64,000 bases of DNA from Diplolepis rosae. Taxonomy: Eukaryota; Arthropoda; Insecta; Hymenoptera; Diplolepididae. Each line of letters opens with the position of its first letter. Positions within the stretch are counted from its first letter, which is position 1. Positions 11,359 to 22,376 of this stretch are shown here, piece by piece. Below the pieces are notes generated by a model. That model did not search any database. It was not told the origin of the DNA and saw only the letters and a list, made by a program, of their open reading frames with translations. The stretch is taken from assembly GCA_030998225.1 (NCBI GenBank), contig JAPYXD010000727.1, forward strand, positions 2,294,001 through 2,358,000, in the 5' to 3' direction. Both the position numbers and the translations under genes were made by a program.

Positions 11359-12028
11359 CCATTATGTGTGCACGTGTTAGTGCATATACATGCATACGTA
11401 GGTTCTTTAAATGTGTTACAAAGAATATATTCAAATAAAATTAAAAGGAAATTGAAGATTTAGCGCAAAATTGTGAAAATTTAATTCAAGAGTGAGAAGC
11501 TATGTTGATATCAACTCACTCTTTAATTACATTTACACAATTTTGCCTTAAATCATGGTTTTCTCGTCATAAATAAAAATCAAAAATATCTCTAATTTGT
11601 ATTTTTATTTTCAGAAAATATAGTTGCTTAGCACATTTTGCGTTGATTTTTGTACTACAAGATAATCGAACACTTTGTGGGGTCGAGATAGCTCTCTTCG
11701 GTGTTGTGTGAAAGTCTTCTCCAAATACATCCTTGCTGCTTCCTGCTTCTGGGATATCTTCTGGTTCTTTTTTCTGGAATATAGATTAATAGCATTTAAT
11801 TTATATGATTATTTGAAATTTATTTCGTAGGTATTTTATAAAATAAATAAAAATAAATTTTATAAAATAAAACTCCAGTCACATGTTTCGCGAAATTGTG
11901 GTGGGAATTTCTGACATTGTGGAATTTGTATTGGCAATTCTCAGCTATTTTTTCATAAATAATCCTTTGTAATTTTATACTATATATGTACTTGCATCTA
12001 TATCTTCAGTAACATTTAGACAGAAGTA

Positions 12029-13010
12029 CACTGCCGGTCGAAATTATTTGTTCACTTGTTGTTTCAGCTATTCCTAAAGTGTCTTAATTTTTATAATAAC
12101 AAGTTGAAATTTTTTTTCCCTATCATAAAATAAAAGTTAATAAAATTTTGCAAATAACAAATAAAACAAAATAAAAAATAATAAAATAAACTAAATAACA
12201 AAATTGAAGAAATTTTTTTTTTCACAGAAAAATTTCTTCAATTTATATTGGAAAATACCATCTAGTTTTAAATAACGTTGGATTAATTCTAAATCAGAGG
12301 TTGATAAGGTCGATATAGTAGAGTTCCGTTGTCACGTACAGTGATACACTCTTCTAATGATCGACATAATCGACTGAAATGATTTAGAAAAATCAGAAAA
12401 AATAACAAAATGTTAATTTTATAAAAAAATATTTCAAAAAACTTGAAATTTCAATCATTCTGAAAAATATTAACAACTCTGAAATTAATTAAGATTTTTA
12501 AAAGTTTTTGTCTCATTTAAATGGTAGGTTTTCATAGTATTTTGCTAACTCATCAGGATATTATCAGATTTTTTTTCCTGGATTCTACCCGGCGTCAAAA
12601 ATGATACAAAAAGGTCATAAAATTTTAAAAATGTGTAGCTACTTACAAGAAATTTTTAAAAACCAATGTGTATCATATTTTAATAAAATTTATAGATTAC
12701 TGTCTTCATTTGAAAATTTTCGACATGTTTGTACCATGTTTGACCCCAGGTTAGAATCCAAAAAAAAAATTCTAAAAATATCTTGATAAGTTAACAAAAT
12801 ACTATGAAGAGTAACCTTCAAAATGAGACCAGAAACGTTTAAAGGTCTTAATTAATTTCAGTGTTATTAATATTTATTCAAAAAAGATCGAAATTTGACG
12901 TTTTTTGCAATATATTCTTATAAAATTATCATTTTGCCTTCAACTTGGGCTCACTAGATGCAAAATTTAAATAATTATAAAAATTAAGACACTTTAAGAA
13001 TAGCTAACAC
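12029..13010. mobile_element. Tc1-type non-autonomous element, copy 1
   Basis: It starts TACACTGCCGGTCGAAATT, which resembles Tc1/mariner ends. Near its ends are inverted copies of AGCTATTCCTAAAGTGTCTT (12067) and its complement (to about 13003). The interior is AT-rich, with two paired blocks and no transposase; a short frame at 12601-12786 is not a gene. A diverged, shorter copy lies at 50130-50705, sharing the internal phrase GTTTGACCCCAG. Confidence 0.55.
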
Positions 13011-13055
13011 AGCAGGTGATATTTTATTTATTGCACTTAAAATTTTAGAAATAAA

Positions 13056-13097
13056 GATCACTAATGAGGACTCTGATCAGAGTCGAAAAGTTTGAAA
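13056..13097 (+). ncRNA. Hammerhead ribozyme-like motif, copy 2 (mutated)
   Basis: CTAATGA at 13061 has A in place of the invariant core G5. Stem II (GACTC / GAGTC, loop TGATCA) and GAAA at 13085 are preserved. Stem I keeps only about three pairs (TCA / TGA). By family knowledge the G5 change should abolish cleavage, so this is read as a dead copy. Confidence 0.55.
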
Positions 13098-13620
13098 TTA
13101 TATACAATATGGTATGAAATTAAAAATATTGTTACTTACGTGTGCAAATTGCACGCTACTTTCTTCAAAGTCTCGTGTGCCTTCTACAGGTTTTTCTACT
13201 TCGGGAATAAAAATTTCGAAGTCTGATGGGGAAGAAACACTCGCCGGTTTAATTTTCACATCACTTCCACTCGACACATCACTACACGACGGTAAATTTA
13301 ACGTCGGAAAAATGTCGATGACAAATAAAAAATTGTCTTTCTAGTACTTCGAGGTATCTTAACCTCGACAAGTAGGGATTTGAGCATGCTTCTATCCACC
13401 GTTGTCCGGCATTTTCTTTCTTCGAAAACCGATGAATTGACACATTGTTCTTCCGACCCCTTTTGGAGGTACACCCACTCACAGCACACTGAATTTCGTA
13501 CTTCGAATTCATTTTAAATGATTATAAAGCGCGATCGCGTACGAATTGTTGATACATGTATGCAACAATGGCGGAACTGATACGAAGCCGTTCCCTTTGC
13601 CGCACTCCGCCCGCTTCCGA

Positions 13621-13656
13621 CAACTAGCGCCGCGTACACCACCGCACATGAACTAT
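13621..13656 (+). repeat. 36-bp direct repeat, copy 2
   Basis: Partner of 11323-11358, in a GC-richer block (13560-13740) upstream of the THAP relic. Confidence 0.6.
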
Positions 13657-13732
13657 CCTACGGGGACACCCAATACATTAGAGGTCGACCTGCCCTGGCA
13701 AGCATTTTGTTTGCTTTTCGAGGTATGTCTGC

Positions 13733-13763
13733 CATAGAGATATTAATCTCTAATATCTCTATG
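13733..13763. repeat. Short perfect palindrome
   Basis: CATAGAGATATTA followed by its complement around a short centre. Position upstream of the THAP relic; function unknown. Confidence 0.5.
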
Positions 13764-13845
13764 ATGTCTGCACTTTTACTTGGATAGATTCTTCTCCGTA
13801 TGTGCAAGAAGAAAAATCTAAAATGAGTAAATATATTTGATATTA

Positions 13846-14192
13846 CTTCGTAAATCGTGTGTTAAATAATGTAGAATAGTTTTTTCCTTTAAAGCTGAGA
13901 GAATTTAATCCGAGAAATTTTCAAGATTTTGAAGATCGCATGTAATGTAATAAATTTTTTTCTTAGCAATCTCGTGTCGCGTACCGGGTTGCATAACCTC
14001 TCTGGCTTAGATCAATTTGACAAGTTCGTCTCACTCGCACATTTTCGCGTGAGTAAGAAGAGGACAACTGCGCACTTGCGCACTCCTTTCCACTACTTCC
14101 AACTTACAAGCCGGGCACTTACCGTGCCGTTACTCCTGCCAGATTTGGAAAAGTTTCCCATGGCAGTTTGGTCTCCTTATTATTCCTTCGTG
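13846..14192. mobile_element. Right end of second-family P-like element
   Basis: About 94% identical by eye to the right part of the MITE at 8403-9026, including the terminal inverted repeat ending CCTTCGTG at 14192. The first-family P-like element has inserted across this terminus: its 8-bp target (14190-14197) overlaps the last three bases of this end. A matching left end was not found, so the element is truncated or rearranged. The frame at 13929-14258 is non-coding carry-over. Confidence 0.7.
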
Positions 14193-14197
14193 GTGTG
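14190..14197. repeat. Target site duplication GTGGTGTG (left)
   Basis: Exact partner at 18933-18940, immediately outside the P-like element. Confidence 0.9.
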
Positions 14198-14611
14198 CAT
14201 GGAGGAGTATAAGGAGACGTATCAAAGCCATTGGTCACGTCGGGGTTTTCCGGAATAATTCGTGGAGTCGGGAAATAGAATAATTTTGCTGAATCGAACT
14301 CCAGCGCTACTGTGGCCGTATTGCGCATTAATAGCAATGAATAACAAACGTTTCGGAGTGCCAAAAACGTTTCACTGGGCCAATAATCATAAGTTTATTA
14401 AGTTAACGTTAATTTACGTTGAAATATGTATATAGATTAAAATTTGTAAATATATATAATTTCTTTTTAATGTATGGGAATTTTGAGTGACTTTGCTTAG
14501 ACAATAAATAATGTCAACACAAAAAATATGTTTCATATCAAATAAATTATTTATTTTAACAAAACAATATGTCAACGTTAATAAAATTTGTTCTTTTAAA
14601 GTATTTTAGTT

Positions 14612-17600
14612 TTAATCACAGTCTTGCGTAGTGGTGTTAGTCTTATCTATCAAAGCAGAACTTTTCCTCTTAGTGTAGATTCTCTTGGGCTTAGAATTTT
14701 TATTTTCTTTAGGTGTCATCTTCACTCTCTTAGGGTTGGTAGGATTTTCTTTCATCACAGTTTCATTCGTGATCGAGTTTGGTGAGCTTCTCCTCTTCCT
14801 GGATTGTGAAGGTGCCTTCCGTGTCTTTTCCTTTGGTTCGCTATCTTTGTTCATGTGCTTCCTTTTTCTTCTTGTTGCAGTCTTGGTAGTAATCTCTGGT
14901 CCTTTTTCCTGTGAGTAACAAGCTTGAATTCCATTGTAGTCTGGAGCATAAGATAGTTTAGCGAGTTTTCTCTGCTCCTTTGTTTTCTCCTTTTCTAAAC
15001 TGTCATTTTTGTTGGACTGTTTTGAGATGAACATCATTCTCGTCGTAAGATAAAAACATACGACGCTGTGAGTCATCTGTCGCCTATGCTGTTCACAGCC
15101 AATCATTGGGAGAGGGGACAGTGCTTCGATTTCGTCTGTTACACGGAAGATGGTGTCCGCATTCAAAGATTCCGTTTGAATAGCTCGCAGTGTTCCGCGT
15201 TCTAGCAAAGAAATCAATTCAAACAGTTGAATAGATGGGTGGATCAAATATCCTTTTGTCCTAGCATAAATCAATTTATGCCTCTCTGGAACTTGTTCAT
15301 CTACCCTTAAAATTAATGCCGCTGAGCAGATTTCGCAAATAGCAATCCTACCATTTGCATTTTTAAAATTAGCGAACCTTGCAACTCTCCTAGCCACGGA
15401 ACCAGCTACATATGTCAGTACATAATCTGAGGTCCCATATTCAAAGTAATCATGCTCATCTAATAGAGTGGCAGCATCATACAAAACTTCAGTACTTCTT
15501 CCTTTGTCGAGAATTGAGTCTATTTTGTCGTTCCAATGATCTCTTCTTTCATCAGCATCTGTGATGTCCTTAATACTGAGTAGAACATCAATTATTTCTC
15601 CTCCAGAAATATTGCATCCTTTTGGAGTCTTTACTAGAGAGTATGTAGAGATCAATTTATACATTTGTATAAATAGCACCGAATCCGGGTGATCGTTGGA
15701 ACCACAGCATTCTCGCATGAGCCCGAAGAAGCGCTGACAGAAAATAATAGAATTGTGAAAAATTTGTACTACAAGCAGTAAAGTTAAATTTTTTTAATTT
15801 AACGTACCTGAAAAGCAAGCGCAACATTCATCTTTTTATAAAATTCGGGTTTAATGTGACTCTCAGTCAGTTTAGGAGAAACTTTCAGATTAAAGAGCTT
15901 AGGATCTTCGATTTCTAGGAGTGCGTACCAATGCTTCAATGAGACGAATCCATCTGGTGTCTGCATAAAACAATATTTTAATGTTAATAAACTTTTATAG
16001 TGTGTAGTAGCAATTGCACGTGTATCGATATTTCATTGTCTTATCCAAATCATTTCGTACTTTCCGTGCTTTGAAAGGAAATTGCGTAGACATTTGATTA
16101 AATGTGGGAAGTCAGAAAAAAACCATAGTCTGCGAGCGGAATCCACAACATGTTCCACACTTACTTTGTCGGGAGACACTCCAAACAAATCCCACATTGT
16201 TCTATTCCAAGAAGCACCATCCGTCACAACTCCATCAATTCGTAGACCTGCTCTCTCACCTAGAATGATGGATTCCATAACAATTTGATGCAGTACCGTC
16301 CCAATAGCGCTTCCTTCACTGAGAAAACATCCTAGAGTTTGCACCCAGCCACCTTTGAAGGGTTAAAACATGATCACGAGAGCATGATCTCCTTTTGCAT
16401 TTACTTGATGTTTTGGAGTGTACTTCCCCAGATTCGTGAAACCTTCAAATCTCAAATTCTGTCGATTGAAGGCCAATGTCTTGGATAACTTCATCTCATC
16501 AATAAGAATCATGCCTAGTAAAAAGAAAATAAACATTATTCGTCCTTTGTGGAGTAGCAGGGCTCAAAGTGAGAAATCTCCAGTTTAATTTTCTTAATTA
16601 TAAAGTATACATACCTCTCAAATCACTCTGATCATTAAATGTTGCTCATTTCTTCTGAAGTACTCTAAAAATACTTTTTTGAAAGCCATACGAGCCTCTC
16701 ACAGATTTCATGTATCTGTTCAGAGTTTTTTCAGTGGGCAAAATTAATATTTTTCGTCTTCGCAAATGATTATATGTTTTTGAACTTTTGATTCTCAACA
16801 TTATGCACTCGTAAATCCATTGGCTCGAATAACGCATAGCTCTTATGTCCTTCACTTTTGAAGCAGAAAAACACGCTGCAATTGACAACTGCTGTGTTTC
16901 TGGTAGCTTAGAGCATGCGTCTTGAAGTACTTTTTGGTCCGATTGTGCACATTGATCCTGAAGACGTCTAACCTGCGTCTTGAATTTCGTTACCTAAATA
17001 AAATATGAAAACATATATATATGCAAATACATACTATTATTATTATTATTATTGCACAAAAAAAGACGAAGAAAAGAACCTGAGCTTTGAGTCTTCTTGA
17101 TTTTCTTTTCAGCATATAACACACTAATCCTACGCTCTTCATTTTTTTCCTCATGCTCTTTAGTTTTTCTGCAGACTGCACTTTTCGCAAAGCTGACTTT
17201 CGCAACTTGCAACAGTGCTCACACCTCCAACTTTGAGGACCCGTTCGTACTTCATTCTTCCAAGCATATCCTGGACAGTTGAGCGCGCTGCAAATGATAA
17301 AAGTTTATTAAAAAGGGGATTAATTTATGAGGATTATCATGCAATGGATACATTTAATTTATTTTTCACTAAATAATTGTTTTTACTTCTATAATATACA
17401 CTGATCACACTTATTAATACCTTGTCGTGTGTGTAGCTTTTCTGCAAGGAACGATATTTTTGTCTACTGCAGAAATGATTTTTCGAAGATCATCTACTGT
17501 TTCTGCTTTGCCAAGCCCAGGTACATTGACATGCTTTCCTTCTATGTAAATCTGAAAACAAATTTTCCTTGAAATGACTAAGCGCTACAATGGAATTGAA

Positions 17601-18691
17601 TATTCAATAAGAAATTTTAAAAATTTATAATTTATAATTTTTTCGAATTAATGAGCAGAAACGACCGATATTTCAAAATATACTACTTACACTAATTGTC
17701 ATATCTGGTTTGAGCACAATTTGTTTCTTGACTTTTGAAGCATCGTCTGACCAAAGAGACCACATTATACATTGAAAAGCTGGAGTATTTACGACATTTG
17801 ACAACCAGACTCCAGAGCGAGGCAGAGGTACGCTGTTGGGATCATGGTTTAATTCTTCACACACTTTTATAAATTTGACTTTCTCCTCTACTTTAGTCTT
17901 TTCACATTTTTCTTTAGCAGAAACTTGTGAAATAGTTTGAGTTTCAAAACGTGCACATGCTTTAGAAAAATAATTTGGATCACCATCCACTTTTGAGGAA
18001 GACTTATTCAAGCCATGCAAAGAAAGAGAGCAATCAGTTGAAGGTTGTTGTAAAAACGTACCACTTTCTTTTTGTGAATGTTTCACGTTATCAGGTATCT
18101 TTCTTTCTCCTAGGAAGTGTGCGTATTCCAGTACCTTTTTTGGAAAAATAGACGGCACTACATTTGCCTTCAACGCTGGTTTTTTCCTTACCATGGAGAA
18201 ATATGTTCCATCAGGCATTTTGCACTCAGGATAGTTCCACCAAATATCTTCATGCTTGAAGTGCAGATGACACAAGACATCAGTACTTTTTAGTGACTTA
18301 TTTCCTGGTCCACACGCAGATGCAGATATTGCATTCTGCCAAATTTGAAGCTTCTCTTCCTGTCAAAGAAATATTTTAAAATAAGTTTTATTTATAAAAA
18401 ATTTTTTCCAATAAATAAGGAATACATACTTTATACTACACGAAAATAAAGGAATGTTATTCATTGGAAACATGTTGAAGTACTTAATTAGAAATTTAAT
18501 TTCAATAAAAGTTAGATAAAATCTGCATCAAAGATTACAGTTAAAATAAAGTTATAGTTACAAATATTGCAACTCAGGTTTGGATTACTTACCGTTCTTG
18601 GTGCACGAAAAAAGTGGCTTCTTCCCCCATTTTTCCAAAAATTATATTTTAATTCAGTGGTAGAGTCACAGCCGAAAATAAAACATTTCAT
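14612..18691 (-). pseudogene. P-element-like THAP transposase, 8 exons, inactivated
   Basis: Minus-strand exons are 18691-18593, 18359-17691, 17551-17421, 17287-17080, 16993-16615, 16514-16045, 15960-15809 and 15733-14612, about 1,076 codons. Exons 1-2 form a C2CH THAP DNA-binding domain (CFIFGC, FFRAPR, Trp, CHLHF). A basic coiled-coil-like region follows in exon 4. Then come P-type catalytic motifs: LIDEMKL (first Asp), VVTDGASWNRTMW (second Asp), the DFPHLIKCLRN block and KLTESHIKP. The last exon ends in a Lys/Arg-rich tail suggesting nuclear localisation. Lesions: in-frame TGA (16646-16648), in-frame TAA (16363-16365), donor GT changed to AT after 16045, and a one-base deletion near 15835 in exon 7. 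All other junctions are GT-AG and in phase. In P elements this protein cuts and rejoins the element ends. Confidence 0.9.
18593..18691 (-). other. THAP zinc-finger first exon
   Basis: 33 codons from ATG to a gtaagt donor, in phase 0. It carries the first two zinc ligands (Cys3 and Cys8) and the F-R-A-P motif, and sits about 240 bp inside the 5' terminus, the place expected for a P-type first exon. Confidence 0.8.
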
Positions 18692-18932
18692 TCTCTACGA
18701 CTTTTCAAATAAAATGGACCGAAAACCCACGAAAGTGTCAACATTCAAATTGGTGGTTATGTGTGAAAACAGAAAAAGCCGGAAAACAAGTCAGATTCTG
18801 TCCAGCAGAGGCGTTGAAATTCGATTCAGCAAAATTATTCTATTTCCCAACTCCACGAATTATTCCGGAAAACCACGACCAATCCAAGTCGAGTTCCCCA
18901 GCCTAAGATACATCTCCTTATACTCCTCCATG

Positions 18933-18940
18933 GTGGTGTG
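18933..18940. repeat. Target site duplication GTGGTGTG (right)
   Basis: Partner of 14190-14197. Confidence 0.9.
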
Positions 18941-19364
18941 CATGTCAAATGTGTCGAATACTTTTCGCAAGAGGAAAGAAGACAAAAATATGGGAAGTCT
19001 TTTTCTCACTTAGGGTGGAGTTCCATGAGGGAGATTAGTACTGCCGTCCAAAGCATAAAGGTAGTTAACTACATTCGACATTCGACTGGAATTCGAGAAA
19101 ATCAAGAAGAACTTTTTTCTTTCAGAATCAAGTGAAAAATTATTATTTTTTTTGTAAAACCGTCTCTAAGACAAGTAAGGCATGCTTAATCTAATTCTTT
19201 TAAAAAATTGAGTTATTTAATAATAACAATTAGTTTATGTAGTAACGACATTTTTTCGGATGAAAATACTCGTCAAAAAGGCCATAGCTACACTTACGGC
19301 ATTGAAATTCCTCAAACTCTAAAACGATCACACGATTGGTCAATGACTATTCTGCTAATCTCCC
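18941..19364. other. No feature recognised
   Basis: AT-rich flank of the P-like element; short frames at 18938-19135 and 19208-19390 have no domain. Confidence 0.4.
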
Positions 19365-19367
19365 TTA

Positions 19368-19502
19368 GGGGCTGTTCAAATAATACGTAACTCTACTTTT
19401 CTTTTGTTTATGTAGTTTTGTCGTTGTCAACTTCACGACAATTTTATTCTTATCTCTTTTTAAACAAATGAAAAAGGCGTGACGTATTATGTGAACGGCC
19501 CC
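19368..19502. mobile_element. PIF/Harbinger-type MITE, 135 bp
   Basis: The ends are GGGGCTGTTCAAATAATACG and the complement of GGGGCCGTTCACATAATACG, flanked by TTA on both sides (19365-19367, 19503-19505). A three-base TWA duplication with G-rich ends is typical of PIF/Harbinger elements; no coding content. Confidence 0.7.
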
Positions 19503-19600
19503 TTATGGGACTCCAGCCTCAAGGACTGAAGGAAACTTCTCAAAATATTTCAAGGTGCTCATGACGTCACATTTGCTTCCGTTCATAAATGAAAAGGTTT

Positions 19601-19793
19601 CCCTTGTAGAAGAAAATAATTGGACCCGATTGATCCGATTGACTCCATTTCAAAAACATCATTGAAACCGATTTATTAATCGGATACAAAATGGATTTGC
19701 CTGATTGAATCCGATTAATAAATCGGTTTCAATGATGTTTTTGAAATGGAGTCAATCGGATCAATCGGGTCCAATTATTTTTTTCTACAAGGG
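19601..19793. mobile_element. Near-perfect foldback element, ~85-bp arms
   Basis: CCCTTGTAGAAGAAAATAAT (19601) is mirrored by its near-perfect complement ending at 19793. The arms agree over about 85 bp, including GACCCGATTGATCCGATTGA, with a ~20-bp loop at 19686-19707. Its RNA would be a long stable hairpin. No clear target duplication. Confidence 0.75.
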
Positions 19794-20650
19794 TTATTAT
19801 GCAACATTGTAACTTTGAATTCCGTGCTTCGCTTACTCGTACTAATGCTTTTCCCATAACTTCTGCCTAAATAATATAATTTTTTATGTTGAATTAATGA
19901 ACCTATTTCCACACTGGACTATCTATGACCATCTTCGTCGGAACACTAAGGGGTCAATTACCAAGATACGGATGTTTGAGTGGATCGTTTAGAATGACTC
20001 ATATAGTACTCATACTGTACATAAGCATATGAAATTCCAAAATCAATCAGAGCTATATTCAAATTTATTGATGGTAGAAATTTAGGTATCTTAATAACTT
20101 ATTGCTTCATCTACATACGAAGTACATTCAACTTCCACTGAATAGGACTAAATTTCATTCGCGCATCTATACTAAATTTCAATTTGTTTCTCGCTACTGA
20201 ATTTCATTTTCGTTAGGCGACTTTTAACTTCTTTTGAAGATCGATTGGCATTCTAATTGAAAATAAGATTTTCCTTTTATTGTGCAATTTAGCTTTGTCT
20301 CGAGAAATATCCCTGTCACTGTGTTTTTGTAGGGTGTAGAGAAAAATAGGGGAATAGAAAATAGTATTGAAACCCCCTTTGCGATGTTTCAAACAATGGG
20401 GATTAGGTTACATAAACCCAAAAGCACTTATTTGTAAGAAAATTACTTTTTTATTTGGAAATATTATTATTTGTACGTTAAAGAAAGTTTTTTGCTCCAA
20501 ATTCAATTCGACTAACTTTAAGTCATTAAAGCGTAAAATATACCAATACAGCTGGAAGTCAGACTAGTATTGTAACATATTAAAGTAAGCGCATTATATA
20601 TTATATATGATTGTAAATAAGTAAACTAAAATAAATCCGAACATCAAATT
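19794..20650. other. No feature recognised
   Basis: AT-rich; the frame at 20367-20567 has no recognisable domain or splice context. Confidence 0.4.
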
Positions 20651-21654
20651 AATATGTGACGCAATCTGAGAAAAGGAACCTCAGCGTCGACAAATTATTT
20701 TCAGGATTATGATCGTTTCAGATTAATTAAATGTCACTCTTTAATATTATGAAATCAGAATAATTTTTTATGCAATATTTTTCGTTTTATAAGAATTTTT
20801 CCATCAGCAGCTCAAAATACGTTCGAATCCTCTCTCTCTTCTCATCTCATAAATTCATAAAGTCACTTCCACCGTGTTTGCGACACAAGAATATCGGAAG
20901 CTCTAATCGGCTCGTTGACTACATGGAGAAACCCAAGTTTACAATTTTTCTAAACTACGTTTCAATTTAGGGAAAGACGTGTAAAAGTGAGAATTTTTCG
21001 CAGCGAAATACCGAACTTTAAATGAAGTATATACGATAATTTACTATAGATTGTATTAAACTTTACTATAACCTATACTAAAGTTTCATATCATTTTTCG
21101 AACCTTTACACGGAGAAAAATATAGAACTGACAAACTTTTTTTTGCCCTCTCAATAAAATTTTAGTTCTCTTTACAAAAAGTTTTGTCAAGCAAAAAGCA
21201 ATAACAAACTCTTTTGTTGGTTCAAAAAATAGGTTTGTTGGAAAAACTGAAAATTTGATGGGAAAGCAAAAAAGTTTTGTCAGTTCTATATCAACAATCT
21301 GGTTGGTTAATACAACAATTTTTTTTCTCCGTGTAGTATTTTAACTGCGAAAAATTTCCAGTCTGCAAGGAATCATTACCATTGCACCTCGATTTTTCTT
21401 AAATTTCTAATAGAATTAGAATTATAGAATTAGAATTCATAGAAACTCATAAAGTCACTTCCACCGTGTTTGAGACACAAGAATATCGGAAGCTCTAATC
21501 GGCTCTAAATTCATAGAATTAGAATCTAGAATTATCATTATAAAATAAAACATATATTGCTATGAAAAGTTTATACGTGTATTCTTTCCCTTCTTCTGTA
21601 AAATCTTTGCTAGGACGCTAAGGTCCCTTTTCTCAGATCGCGTCACATAATATG
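20651..21654. mobile_element. ~1-kb inverted-repeat element with internal duplications
   Basis: The termini TATGTGACGCAATCTGAGAA and the complement of TATGTGACGCGATCTGAGAA extend for about 36 bp. A 65-bp block (20846-20911, with CACTTCCACCGTGTTTG and GAATATCGGAAGCTC) is directly repeated at 21445-21508. The MITE at 21109-21333 is nested within. A diverged inverted copy of the inner part lies at 49020-49490. Confidence 0.65.
21109..21333. mobile_element. TA-flanked MITE, 225 bp
   Basis: The ends are CACGGAGAAAAA and its complement, with TA at both borders, as expected for Tc1/mariner-type insertion. The paired inner phrase ATAGAACTGACAAA occurs near both ends. It sits inside the 20651-21654 element and is absent from the related copy at 49 kb. 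Confidence 0.75.
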
Positions 21655-21831
21655 TATATTGATTCTGTGTATATTTACCCATATCAATAATCCGTCAGTA
21701 TTAAATTTGATCTTAGATAAAAATTGTTCTGTATCCCAAATTCAAAGAACAATCAATCCCAAAGCATTCGAATTAGGTACACGATGATGAATTAGTCAAA
21801 TAATTAATTCTATTAGTCTTAAACCATTTAA

Positions 21832-22372
21832 GGGGGGAGCCTCATGTAAACGACTGTTTTTTTGAGAATTTTTTCCAGAAAAATAAGATTACATTTATTG
21901 AATCGGAATAAAGTACATGATAATAATATTGACTATACAAAGTATTTGAAATTTATTTTTTATAGTTGTAAAAATCCAAAATTGCGGCGTTACAGCTGCT
22001 CGATGTGGGTTCCTTCAATTTGCGCCGAGGAACGCCCAAGTCCTTGTAATTGACTAAAATCAATGAATCAAATTTATTATTAAAGTTTGTCCTTCCGCTT
22101 CGAATGAATCTAACTATATCAAAAAAATAATAATAATTCAAAATTTGGGGACATTAAAAAAAAAATTACCTTTTTTTTATTATAAATAATTCGCTAAAAG
22201 CAATATTTATTATAACAATTTTAAGGTATATTTAGGTTTATTCGATGGCCAGTAAGTTAAAGAATATCTGTACAAAATTTCAAGTCGATCGGTTCTTTCT
22301 TGTGATAGTAAATAAATTTTTGAAACAATAAAAAAAAATGCAAAAAATTTAATTTCACATGAGGCTCCCGCC
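21832..22372. mobile_element. MITE, 541 bp, TTAA-flanked
   Basis: The ends GGGGGGAGCCTCATGT and the complement of GGCGGGAGCCTCATGT are bordered by TTAA on both sides (21828-21831, 22373-22376). TTAA targets suggest piggyBac-type transposition. The frames at 21862-22053 and 21953-22141 lie inside and show no transposase. Confidence 0.6.
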
Positions 22373-22376
22373 TTAA

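Larger units (their letters stand above)
11567..13512 (-). pseudogene. THAP-domain gene relic of a second P-like element
   Basis: Exon 1 (13512-13140) starts MNSKYEIQCAVSGCTSKR and carries a C2CH THAP zinc finger: C-x4-C at the start, RFSKK, a central Trp, and ICHRHF with the last Cys and His. Just after the His-Phe the frame must shift by one base in a T-rich run to continue into PTLNLPSC, which looks like the AVPTIF box; unshifted, it stops at 13282. In the shifted frame the exon ends at a good donor (gtaagt) in phase 0. A phase-0 exon (11773-11567) follows, rich in E/P/S and ending in a stop. The intron holds the inverted-repeat element at 12029 and a hammerhead-like motif. The 13846-14192 end of the second P-like family lies just upstream, so this is probably that family's transposase N-terminus; the catalytic part is missing. 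Confidence 0.6.
14198..18932 (-). mobile_element. Full-length P-like transposon, 4,735 bp
   Basis: The left end CATGGAGGAGTATAAGGAGA (14198-14217) is repeated exactly in inverted form at 18913-18932. Perfect 8-bp duplications (GTGGTGTG) flank both sides. After a divergent gap, a second, longer inverted block (about 14242-14312 against its counterpart near 18815-18888, including TTTTCCGGAATAATTCGTGG) continues the termini. Ends beginning with CA and an 8-bp target duplication are hallmarks of the P superfamily, and the element carries a P-type THAP transposase gene on the minus strand. Borders are exact to the base; the gene inside is dead. Confidence 0.93.

Noticed and set aside
14119..14364. 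81-codon minus frame ending in LPWETFPNLAGVTAR
   Set aside because: It crosses the border between two transposons (14192/14198), so it is a junction artefact.
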